From: Lysobacteraceae bacterium NML93-0793
GTDB taxonomy: Bacteria > Pseudomonadota > Gammaproteobacteria > Xanthomonadales > Xanthomonadaceae
Reading direction: 5' to 3'
NCBI GenBank assembly: GCA_002324875.1
Contig: NTJG01000010.1
Coordinates: 50,831-114,830, forward strand
DNA length: 64,000 nt
The position numbers were made by a program, and so were the translations under genes. The notes beneath the pieces are model-generated. The model saw only the letters and a program-made list of their open reading frames with translations. It was not told the DNA's origin and did no database searches. This document shows, one piece after another, positions 56,562 to 64,000 of the stretch (position 1 is the first letter of the stretch; each line of letters opens with the position of its first letter).

Positions 56562-58043
56562 TCACAGCCCCGAGACGTACCCCTCCAGCAGCTCCTGCTG
56601 CGGCAGCGTCTGCGGCCACCCACCGGACAGCGCGCGGTACAGCGAGACCGCATCGGTGACGGTGCGGGTGCGGCTGGCGGCGAATGCGTCCTCGGCCTGC
56701 AGCTGGGTGCGCTCGGCGTCGAGCACGTCCAGCAGGCCGGTGGCACCGGCATCGAACCGCATCCGCGCGAGCGTGGCGGCGCGCGCGCTGTCGCGGGCCG
56801 CGCGTTCGAGTTCGACGTCCGTGTCATGTGCGCGGTCGAAGCGTGCCAGCGCGTTGGCGGTGTCTTCCAGCGCGCGCAGCACGGTCTGCTGGTAGCGCGC
56901 CAGTTCCAGCTCGGCATCGGCGTCCGCCGCGGCAATGCGGGCGCGCACGCGGCCGATGTCGAGGAAGGACCAATCGATGCCGAGCGCGACGACGCGGGTC
57001 TCGCTGTCGCGTTCGAACAGCCGGCCGATGTCGCCGGCCTGACTGCCGATCAGGCCACCCAGGGTGAAGCGCGGAAACAGATCCGCCGTGGCCACGCCGA
57101 TGCGCGCGGTGGCGGCGTGCAGGCGATGCTCGGCCGCGGCGACATCGGGCCGCAGGCGCAGCAGATCGCCGGGCGTGCCCGGCTCGATCGTGCGCGGCAC
57201 CCGCGGCAGGGCGACTGGGGGCGACAGCGTGGCCCGCAGTGCCTCCGGCGTGCGCCCGCTCAGCACCGCGATGCGGTGGATCGCGACCCGGATTTCGGCG
57301 TCGAGCAGGGGAATCTGCGCGGATGTCGTCGCCGCCTGCGCCGAAGCGCGGGCGGTGTCGAAGTCGCTGTCCTGGCCGGCCTCCCGCCGCGCTTCGACCA
57401 GCGCCAGCGTCTGCTGCTGGTTGCCCGCGTTCTCGGTCGCCACGCGCAGCCGCTCCTGCAGGCCCCTCAGATCGAAGTACGCCGTCGCCACCTCGCCCAC
57501 GACCGCCACCTGCAGCGCACGCAGGTCGTCGGCACTCGCGGCGACGTCGGCGCGTCCGGCTTCGACGCCCCGGCGCACACGCCCGAAGACGTCGAGTTCC
57601 CAGCTGGCGCCGATACCGGCGTCGAAGCTGTCGCTCTCGCGTGCATCGCGTGGCACGCCCGGCGCCTGCTCGGCACTCGCGCGATTGCTGACGGCGGTCG
57701 CACTGGCGTCGAGTGTCGGCAACCGATCGAAGCGCGCGCCGCGCAACAGCGCGTTCGCGCGGTCGTAGCGTGCGAGTGCGATGCGCAGGTCGTGGTTCGC
57801 AGCGAGTGTGTCGTCGACCAGTGCATTCAAGGTCGGGTCGCCGAACGCCTGCCAGAACGAGGCGTCCGACGCGATTGCCGCGGTAGTGACGGTCGCGCCG
57901 TCCGCAACTGTTGTGCGTGCCTCCGCCGCGCGCGTTCCGTCGAAGGTCTGCGGCACCGTCATCGACGGCCGCACGTGCTCCGGTCCGACCGCGCAGGCCG
58001 TGAGCAGCGCCGCGGCCAGCACCGTGATCAGTGGACGCCTCAC
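56562..58043 (-). CDS. Outer-membrane efflux channel (OprM/NodT-type)
   Basis: TolC-like trimeric exit duct, 493 residues. The start is GTG 58043, giving a lipoprotein signal (LLTACAVGPEHVRP, Cys near residue 16) and the two tandem OEP domains: PTLDASATAVSNR, SWELDVFGRVRRGVEAGRADVAASADDLRAL in the first, RPDVAAAEHRLHAATARIGVATADLFPRFTLGG and QAEDAFAASRTRTVTDAVSLYRALSGGW in the second. It overlaps the SDR gene by 4 bases and forms the last gene of the efflux operon. Confidence 0.93.
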   Translation of the reverse strand: MRRPLITVLAAALLTACAVGPEHVRPSMTVPQTFDGTRAAEARTTVADGATVTTAAIASDASFWQAFGDPTLNALVDDTLAANHDLRIALARYDRANALLRGARFDRLPTLDASATAVSNRASAEQAPGVPRDARESDSFDAGIGASWELDVFGRVRRGVEAGRADVAASADDLRALQVAVVGEVATAYFDLRGLQERLRVATENAGNQQQTLALVEARREAGQDSDFDTARASAQAATTSAQIPLLDAEIRVAIHRIAVLSGRTPEALRATLSPPVALPRVPRTIEPGTPGDLLRLRPDVAAAEHRLHAATARIGVATADLFPRFTLGGLIGSQAGDIGRLFERDSETRVVALGIDWSFLDIGRVRARIAAADADAELELARYQQTVLRALEDTANALARFDRAHDTDVELERAARDSARAATLARMRFDAGATGLLDVLDAERTQLQAEDAFAASRTRTVTDAVSLYRALSGGWPQTLPQQELLEGYVSGL

Positions 58044-58792
58044 CACGGCAGCACCTGGTCGAGATAGAAGTAGCCGCCGGTCGGGCCGTCGTCGTCGATC
58101 AGGGCGAGGCGCACGCTCGTCTTCGCGCCGTCGGCGACCTCGAGCTCGCCGTTCTGCTCGTCGCCGGCCTTGTTCATATCGGTGCGCACGTAGCCCGGGT
58201 GGATCGTGTTGACCTTGATGCCGCTGTCCTTGAGCGCGTGCGCCAGATGCACGGTCCATGCGTTCACCGCGCTCTTGGACACGTTGTAGGCCGGCACGCC
58301 CTTGAAGTCGTAGATGAAGGAGTCGGGATTCTGGTGCTCGCTGATCGAGCCGAGCAGGCTCGACACATTGACGATGCGGCCGGCTTTCGATTTGTGCAGC
58401 AGCGGCAGCAGCGCCTGCGTGGTCGCGATCAGGCCGAACACGTTGGTCTCGAACGTGGTGCGCCAGGTGTCGAGCGACTGGCCGGCGACCCCGAGCTGCG
58501 CATCGTCGATCACGATGCCGGCGTTGTTGACCAGGATGTCGAGGCGACCGTGGCGGTCTTCGATCGCCCTGGCCGCAGCGGCGATGCTCGCCGCGTCGGT
58601 GACGTCGAGCGCGATGGCCTCGACCGGCAGGCCGTCGGCCTGCAGCCTCAGCGCGGCCTCGACTGCGCGGTCGCGGTCGCGACCGGCCAGCAGCGTGTGC
58701 ACGCCGGCCTGGGCGAGCTGGCGCACGGTCTCCAGACCGATGCCACGGGTGGCGCCAGTGACGAGGGCGATGCGGGATTCGGTAACGGACAT
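58040..58792 (-). CDS. Short-chain dehydrogenase/reductase within the efflux operon
   Basis: NAD(P)-dependent oxidoreductase of 250 residues with the cofactor motif TGATRGIGLE (about residues 12-21), NNAGI (about 84-88), the catalytic Ser in VNVSSLLGS, and YNVSK (catalytic Tyr and Lys). The substrate is unknown. It sits between the RND pump and channel genes, where an oxidoreductase is unusual but seen in xanthomonads. ATG 58792 (MSVTESRIALVTGA) is clearly right; the frame continues to 59056 without coding value. Confidence 0.92.
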   Translation of the reverse strand: MSVTESRIALVTGATRGIGLETVRQLAQAGVHTLLAGRDRDRAVEAALRLQADGLPVEAIALDVTDAASIAAAARAIEDRHGRLDILVNNAGIVIDDAQLGVAGQSLDTWRTTFETNVFGLIATTQALLPLLHKSKAGRIVNVSSLLGSISEHQNPDSFIYDFKGVPAYNVSKSAVNAWTVHLAHALKDSGIKVNTIHPGYVRTDMNKAGDEQNGELEVADGAKTSVRLALIDDDGPTGGYFYLDQVLPW

Positions 58793-58877
58793 GGCGGTAC
58801 TCCTTGCGGGGTTCAGGGGGATGGGGTGCTGCACGTCGTCCCGACATTGCGGGCATGACGGAACGTCCAGTGATGCA

Positions 58878-61800
58878 TCAGGAATGGCCCTGCGCGACCG
58901 GCGCCGGGCTGTCGGCCGGGGCATGCGACACCAGTGGACGGTTGGCCAGCTTGCGCAGCGCGACGTAGAACACGGGGGTGAGGAACAGGCCGAACAGGGT
59001 GACGCCGAGCATGCCGGCGAACACGGTGACGCCGGTCGCCGCGCGCACCTCGGCACCGGCGCCGCTGCCGAACAGCAGCGGCACCACGCCGGCGATGAAC
59101 GCGATCGAGGTCATGACGATCGGACGCAGACGCAGGCGACAGGCTTCCAGCGCGGCGTCGACGATGCCCTTGCCCAGCAGCTCCAGCTCGCGGGCGAACT
59201 CGACGATCAGGATCGCGTTCTTGCATGCCAGGCCCATCAGCACGACCAGACCCACCTGCACGAACACGTTGTTGTCGCCGCCGGTGAGCCACACGCCGAA
59301 CAGCGCGGAGAGGATCGTCATCGGCACGATCAGGATCACCGCCAGCGGCAGCGTCCAGCTTTCATACAGCGCGGCCAGCACCAGGAAGGCGAGCAGCACG
59401 GCGAGCGGAAACACGATCATCGCCGCATTGCCCTGGGTGGCCTGCTGGTAGCTCAGATCCGCCCATTCGATCGTCATGCCCGGCGGCAGCACCTGCCCGG
59501 CGAGGGTACCCAGCGTGTCCATCGCCTGGGTGGAGGAGAGCATGCGCGGATCGGATTCGCCGGCGAGGTCGGCGGCCGGATAACCGTTGAAGCGCAGCAC
59601 CGGGTCGGGTCCGAAGGTCTGGCGGATGTCGACCACCGAACCGATCGGCACCATCTCGCCGCGGTCGTTGCGGGTGCGCAGGTTGGCGATGTCCTCGACA
59701 CTGTCGCGGTAGGGGCCGTCGGCCTGCGCGACCACCTGCCAGGTCCGGCCGAACTGGTTGAAGTCGTTGACGTAGGCCGAGCCCAGATAGGTCTGCAGCG
59801 TGTCGAACAGTTCGGTCAGCGGAATGCCCTGGGCCTTGGCCTTGTCGCGGTCGACGATCGCGTCGAGCTGCGGCACGTTGGCCTGGTAGCTGCTGATCGG
59901 AAAGCCCATGCCCGGCGTGCCGGCAATCGCGCCGGTCATGCCGTTCACCGCGTCCTGCAGCGCGCCGTAGCCCAGTCCGCTACGGTCCTGCACGAACATC
60001 GAATAGCCCGAGCCGTTGCCAAGGCCGAGGATCGGCGGCGGCATGAACGCGAACGCGAAGCCTTCCTTCAGCGCGCCGATCTTCTGGTTGATCTCGGCGT
60101 TGATCTCCGCGGCCGAGCGGCTGCGCGCGCTGGCCGGCTCCAGGGTGAGGAAGGCGACACCGGTATTGGGCGTATTGGTGAACTGCAGCGCGTTGAGGCC
60201 GGGGAACGCGATCGCGTGCGCGACGCCGTCGGTCTCCATCGCGATGTCGGCGACCTGGCGCAGCATCGCGTCCGAGCGCGCGATCGACGCGCCCTCGGGC
60301 AGCTTCACGCCGGCGATCAGGTACAGCTTGTCCTGCACCGGAATGAAGCCCGGCGGCACCAGCTTGAACACCAGACCGGTCGCCAGCAGCAGACCGGCGT
60401 AGACCATGAACACCAGGCCGCGGCGACCGAGGATGCGCCCGATGCCGCGCTCGTAGCGTGCCGCGCTGGCGCCGAAGAAGCGGTTGAACGGGCGGAACAC
60501 GCGGCCGAACACCCGGTCGATACCGCGCGACAGCGCGTCCTTCGGCGCCCCGTGCGGCTGCAGCAGGCGTGCGGCCAGTGCCGGCGACAGGGTCAGCGAG
60601 TTCAGGCCGGAGATCGCGGTCGCGATCGCGATCGTCACCGCGAACTGCTTGTAGAACTGCCCGGTCACGCCGTCGAGAAAGGCCATCGGCACGAACACCG
60701 CGCACAGCACGAGGGTGATCGCGACGATCGGTCCGGACACCTCGCGCATCGCCTGATGCGCCGCGGCCAGCGGCGACAAGCCGAGTTCGATGTTGCGCTC
60801 GACGTTCTCGACCACGACGATCGCATCGTCGACGACGATGCCGATCGCCAGCACCAGGCCGAACAGGGTCAGCGTGTTGATCGAGAAGCCCAGCAGCGAC
60901 AGCACCGCGAACGTGCCGACGATCGACACCGGCACCGCGAGCAGCGGAATGATCGACGCGCGCCAGGTCTGCAGGAACAGGATCACCACCAGCACCACCA
61001 GGGCCACGGCTTCGAGCAGCGTGGTGGTCACGGCCTTGATCGAATCGCGCACGAAGCCGGTGGTGTCGTAGACGGTCTGGTACTGCACGCCGTCGGGGAA
61101 GCGCGCCGACAGCTCGTCCATCGTCGCCACGACCTGGTCGCGGATCTCGAGTGCGTTCGCGCCGGGCGCCTGGAAGATGCCGATGCCCACGGCGTTGGCG
61201 CCGTCGAGTTGCGCGCGCAGGGTGTAGTCGTTCGCGCCCAGTTCCAGCCGCGCCACGTCCGACAGCCGCACGATGCTGCCGTCGTCGCCGCGCTTGAGCA
61301 CGATCGCGCCGAACTCCTCGACACCGCTCAGACGGCCCTGGGCGTTGATCAGGGTCAGGAAGTCGCTGTTGCCGGGCATGGGTTCGGCGCCCAGCTGGCC
61401 GGCCGAGACCTGCACGTTCTGCTCGCGCATCGCGCGCACCACGTCGCCGGCGGTCAGGCCGCGCGAGGCGACGGCCTCGGGATCGAGCCAGGCGCGCATC
61501 GCGTAGTCGCCGCCGCCGAAGATCTGCGCATCGCCGACCCCCGGAATGCGTGCCAGCGCGTCCTTGACGTTGAGCCGGGCGTAGTTGCGCAGGTACAGCG
61601 TGTCGTAGCGCGCATCGGGCGAGGTCAGGTGCACGACCATCAGGAAGGTCGGCGACTGCTTCTGGGTGGTCACACCCTGGCGGCGCACGTCCTCGGGCAG
61701 GCGTGACAGCGCCTGCGCCACGCGGTTCTGCACGCGCACCGCGGCGTCGTCGGCATCCGTGCCGGGACGGAACGTCACCGTGGTCACCAGCACGCCGTCT

Positions 61801-62057
61801 GACCCGGCGACGGACTTGATGTACATCATGTCCTCAACGCCGTTGATGGCCTCCTCGAGCGGAGTGGCGACGGTTTCGGCGATGACCTTCGGGTTGGCGC
61901 CCGGATACACCGTGCGCACGACCACCGACGGCGGCACGACCTCGGGGTATTCGCCGATCGGCAGGGTGGGAATCGCGATCAGGCCGGCGGCGAAGATCAC
62001 GATCGACAACACCGCGGCGAAGATCGGCCGGTCGATGAAGAAGCGGGAAAAGTCCAC
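58878..62057 (-). CDS. RND-family multidrug efflux pump, HAE1 type (AcrB-like)
   Basis: Proton-driven inner-membrane trimer that exports hydrophobic drugs with a fusion protein and outer-membrane channel. The 1059-residue protein has FFIDRPIFAAVLSIVIF at the start, twelve membrane segments, two large periplasmic loops, the proton-relay GIVVDDAIVVVENVERNI (two Asp in helix 4) and GLACKNAILIVEFA near the end. GTG 62057 is chosen because it places VDFSRFFIDRP at residue 1, the family N-terminus; an upstream frame to 62123 is in-frame but unlikely. Fusion protein 217 bases upstream, SDR downstream. Confidence 0.95.
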   Translation of the reverse strand: MDFSRFFIDRPIFAAVLSIVIFAAGLIAIPTLPIGEYPEVVPPSVVVRTVYPGANPKVIAETVATPLEEAINGVEDMMYIKSVAGSDGVLVTTVTFRPGTDADDAAVRVQNRVAQALSRLPEDVRRQGVTTQKQSPTFLMVVHLTSPDARYDTLYLRNYARLNVKDALARIPGVGDAQIFGGGDYAMRAWLDPEAVASRGLTAGDVVRAMREQNVQVSAGQLGAEPMPGNSDFLTLINAQGRLSGVEEFGAIVLKRGDDGSIVRLSDVARLELGANDYTLRAQLDGANAVGIGIFQAPGANALEIRDQVVATMDELSARFPDGVQYQTVYDTTGFVRDSIKAVTTTLLEAVALVVLVVILFLQTWRASIIPLLAVPVSIVGTFAVLSLLGFSINTLTLFGLVLAIGIVVDDAIVVVENVERNIELGLSPLAAAHQAMREVSGPIVAITLVLCAVFVPMAFLDGVTGQFYKQFAVTIAIATAISGLNSLTLSPALAARLLQPHGAPKDALSRGIDRVFGRVFRPFNRFFGASAARYERGIGRILGRRGLVFMVYAGLLLATGLVFKLVPPGFIPVQDKLYLIAGVKLPEGASIARSDAMLRQVADIAMETDGVAHAIAFPGLNALQFTNTPNTGVAFLTLEPASARSRSAAEINAEINQKIGALKEGFAFAFMPPPILGLGNGSGYSMFVQDRSGLGYGALQDAVNGMTGAIAGTPGMGFPISSYQANVPQLDAIVDRDKAKAQGIPLTELFDTLQTYLGSAYVNDFNQFGRTWQVVAQADGPYRDSVEDIANLRTRNDRGEMVPIGSVVDIRQTFGPDPVLRFNGYPAADLAGESDPRMLSSTQAMDTLGTLAGQVLPPGMTIEWADLSYQQATQGNAAMIVFPLAVLLAFLVLAALYESWTLPLAVILIVPMTILSALFGVWLTGGDNNVFVQVGLVVLMGLACKNAILIVEFARELELLGKGIVDAALEACRLRLRPIVMTSIAFIAGVVPLLFGSGAGAEVRAATGVTVFAGMLGVTLFGLFLTPVFYVALRKLANRPLVSHAPADSPAPVAQGHS

Positions 62058-62273
62058 GGGAAGGGTCCTTGTGGGCGGCGCGTTGCGCCGTGTTTCAGAG
62101 GTTCGGGAAAACGATCCCGTCATCCCGCGCAGGCGGACGACGTTTCAAGACAGCTCAATGGCGGGCCAGCCGTGGACGTCGGGCGCGTGACGTCCCCGGA
62201 TGACCGATGGGAAGCGCTGCCGGGAAGCGCGCCGCCTGCGCTTGAATGACGAGCAGTTGGAGCTGCGAATGCC

Positions 62274-63461
62274 TCAGCGCGTCGCGACCGCCGCGTCGGC
62301 CGGCTCGCCACCGCGCATCGCCACTTCCACCGGTGCTACAGGCATGCCCGGCATGAAGACCTTCTGCACGCCGTTGACGATGATCCGGTCGCCGCGTTCG
62401 AGCCCCGAGGCCACCACACGCAGGCCGTCGACCATCGGGCCGGGCACGATGTCGCGCCGCTGCGCGGTGTTGCCTTCACCCAGCACGTAGACGTACTTGC
62501 GGTCCTGGTCGGTCAACACGGCCTTGTCGTCGATCAGCACCGCCTCGTGCTGGGCCGCGCCTTCGAGCTGCACGCGTGCGAACAGCCCCGGCGTGAAGCG
62601 CCGATCGGGATTCGGCAGTACCGCACGGGCGCGCACGGTGCCGGTGGTCGGATCGACCTGGTTGTCGAGGAAGTCGACCGTGCCCGCATGCGGATAACCG
62701 GTTTCGTCGGCCAGACCGATCCGCACCGCATTGCCGCCGTCGCGACGCGCACCGTCGCGCGCCAGTGCGCGGTGGCGAAGGAACGTGCGCTCGTCGGTTT
62801 CGAAGTACACGTGCACCGGGTCCTGCGAGACCACGGTGGTCAGCAGGGAGACATCGGCCTGGGCGAGATTGCCGACCGTCAGCGCCGCGCGTCCGGCGCG
62901 GCCGGCCACCGGCGCGCGCACGTCGGTATAGGCCAGTTCCAGGCGCGCCGTCTCGACCGCGGCCTGCGCCGCGCGCACGGCGGCTTCGGCCTCGGCGCGG
63001 CCGGCGCTGCGCGCTTCGAAATCGTCGCGCGAGATCGCACTGGCCTCGATCAGCGACTGCGCGCGCGCATGCCGCGTGGTCGCCAATTGCGCATCGGCGC
63101 GCGCGCGGGCCAGCTCGGCCTCGGCGCGCTGGAGCGCAGCGCGATACGGCCGCGGGTCGATGACGAACAGCAGATCGCCCTCGGCGACCTCTTCGCCCTC
63201 GGTGTAGGCCACGCGCTGGACGTAGCCACTGACCCGCGGGCGCAGTTCGACGCTGTCCACCGCGGCGATGCGGCCGGTGGCGTCGCTCCAGTCGCGCACG
63301 GATTCGCTGAGCACGGCGGCGACGCCGACCTCGGGCGCAGGCGGTGCGGCGGTCGATTCGGCGCGGCTGTCGCAGCCGGCGACGACGAGGGCGATCGCGG
63401 CGGCCAGGGCTGCGGCAGTCAGCACGCGTCGGGCAGCGGGCACAAGCGGGAAGGCGGTCAT
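62274..63461 (-). CDS. RND efflux periplasmic adaptor (membrane fusion protein, AcrA-like)
   Basis: Links the RND pump to the outer-membrane channel. The 395-residue protein has a lipoprotein signal (ALVVAGCDS, Cys near residue 28), a biotinyl-lipoyl-like segment (ELRPRVSGYVQRVAYTEGEEVAEGD), an alpha hairpin (ALQRAEAELARARADAQLATTRHARAQSL), ELAYTDVRAPVAGRAG, and a C-terminal domain with IGLADETGYPHAGTVDFLDNQVDPTTGTV and VFMPGMPVAPV. Family length. ATG 63461 overlaps the SDR stop, so the upstream SDR gene is in the same operon. Confidence 0.94.
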   Translation of the reverse strand: MTAFPLVPAARRVLTAAALAAAIALVVAGCDSRAESTAAPPAPEVGVAAVLSESVRDWSDATGRIAAVDSVELRPRVSGYVQRVAYTEGEEVAEGDLLFVIDPRPYRAALQRAEAELARARADAQLATTRHARAQSLIEASAISRDDFEARSAGRAEAEAAVRAAQAAVETARLELAYTDVRAPVAGRAGRAALTVGNLAQADVSLLTTVVSQDPVHVYFETDERTFLRHRALARDGARRDGGNAVRIGLADETGYPHAGTVDFLDNQVDPTTGTVRARAVLPNPDRRFTPGLFARVQLEGAAQHEAVLIDDKAVLTDQDRKYVYVLGEGNTAQRRDIVPGPMVDGLRVVASGLERGDRIIVNGVQKVFMPGMPVAPVEVAMRGGEPADAAVATR

Positions 63462-64000
63462 CAGCGGAACTCCTGGGAAGCGGGATGGTGGGCGGCGATC
63501 CGGCGCAACAGCGCGCGCGCGTCGTCGTGATGGGGCTGCGCGGCAGCGCAGGGCGCGAGGCCGACATCGAGGTCGTCGGACAGGCCGGGCGGGCGTGCGG
63601 CCGCGCCGAGTGGAAACCGCACCAGCGCCGCGTCGCCGGGCACGGCGCCGTCGACCAGGCGCAAGGCATGGCCGGCGATGGCGTCGGCGTCCGGCCACTG
63701 GACGCAGGCATGCGTGGCATTGGCGGCGGTGCGCACCGGTGAATCGACGGCCAGCATCTGCACGCGCACCGGCAGGCTGCGCGCTTCCTCGTGCAGCACG
63801 CGGGCGAGCATGCGCAGCGCCGCGGCGCCGATCGAATGGTGGCCGTAACCGGCCCAGGGCTGGGCCGCCCCCGGGCCGCCGACCAGCACGTAGCCGGCCC
63901 GCGGCTGCGAGGCCAGCAGCGGCAGCAGGTGACGGGCGGCGACGAGGTGGGGGATCAGGTCCTCGTCCAGCCGCCGGCGCAGGAAATCGGCCGGCCCGTC
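63461..64000 (-). CDS. SDR-like protein, partial (5' end beyond the window), catalytic Lys not seen
   Basis: The frame is open to the window edge and gives at least 179 residues, without a start codon that makes a full protein; GTG 63889 is internal. It resembles the C-terminal two thirds of a short-chain dehydrogenase: HLVAARHLLPLLASQPRAGYVLVGGPG, then the catalytic-Tyr region AGYGHHSIGAAALRMLARVLHEEA, and a long C-terminal extension. The Tyr is followed by Ser at the position of the expected Lys (YxxxS), so an inactive or divergent member is possible. Overlaps the fusion-protein start by 1 base. Confidence 0.75.
   Translation of the reverse strand, partial: DGPADFLRRRLDEDLIPHLVAARHLLPLLASQPRAGYVLVGGPGAAQPWAGYGHHSIGAAALRMLARVLHEEARSLPVRVQMLAVDSPVRTAANATHACVQWPDADAIAGHALRLVDGAVPGDAALVRFPLGAAARPPGLSDDLDVGLAPCAAAQPHHDDARALLRRIAAHHPASQEFR

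Noticed and set aside
58314..61706. 1130-residue plus-strand frame opposite the RND pump
   Set aside because: Antisense shadow of the pump and SDR genes; the minus-strand frame has full AcrB motifs.

Overview
The window is GC-rich chromosomal DNA of a gammaproteobacterium, most likely a member of Xanthomonadaceae (Lysobacter/Luteimonas/Xanthomonas-like). The evidence is gene order (gyrB-recF-dnaN-dnaA with divergent rpmH-rnpA-yidC-mnmE, flanked by tonB-exbB-exbD-exbD), GTG starts, very high third-position GC, and many lipoprotein and M-family peptidase genes typical of that family. No tRNA, rRNA or CRISPR was seen.

Layout. 1-5 kb: TonB energy-transduction operon, a secreted TPR protein and an M48 lipoprotein protease, all on the minus strand. 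5-15.5 kb: the replication-origin block. The dnaA-dnaN spacer (9954-10206) has DnaA boxes and an AT-rich stretch and is the candidate oriC; four parS-type palindromes lie in and beside recF. 15.5-36 kb: housekeeping and transport genes (a second TonB-domain protein, two ABC export pairs, an S33 peptidase with an XRE regulator, M50-, M16- and M3-type peptidases, a ferredoxin reductase, panE-like, truC, arfB, a PlsC-like acyltransferase).

36.4-40.7 kb: an integron gene-cassette array without an integrase gene in the window. It holds five mobile units (six genes), each bounded by GTTRRRY/RYYYAAC sites whose ends are reverse complements. They encode a membrane protein, a QacE-like SMR efflux protein, a small membrane protein plus a DUF4287/DUF5655-like protein in one composite unit, a 70-residue membrane protein, and a membrane-anchored amidohydrolase. 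The first five genes look visibly less GC-rich than the flanks.

40.7-56.4 kb: mixed accessory and stress genes. These are an ArsN2-like acetyltransferase, a diguanylate cyclase overlapping a permuted NlpC/P60-like peptidase, a VOC protein, a catalase-related peroxidase with cytochrome b561, an SLC13-type carrier, a frameshifted DUF1801 gene, htpG, and a lipoprotein followed by a DUF2235 (Tle1-like) phospholipase, a possible immunity/effector pair. 56.5-64 kb: a tripartite RND multidrug efflux locus (fusion protein, pump, outer-membrane channel) interleaved with two SDR genes, the last cut by the window end.

Starts were chosen by ribosome binding sites, signal peptides and family length. Family names come from recognising motifs and sequence by eye; no database search was run.
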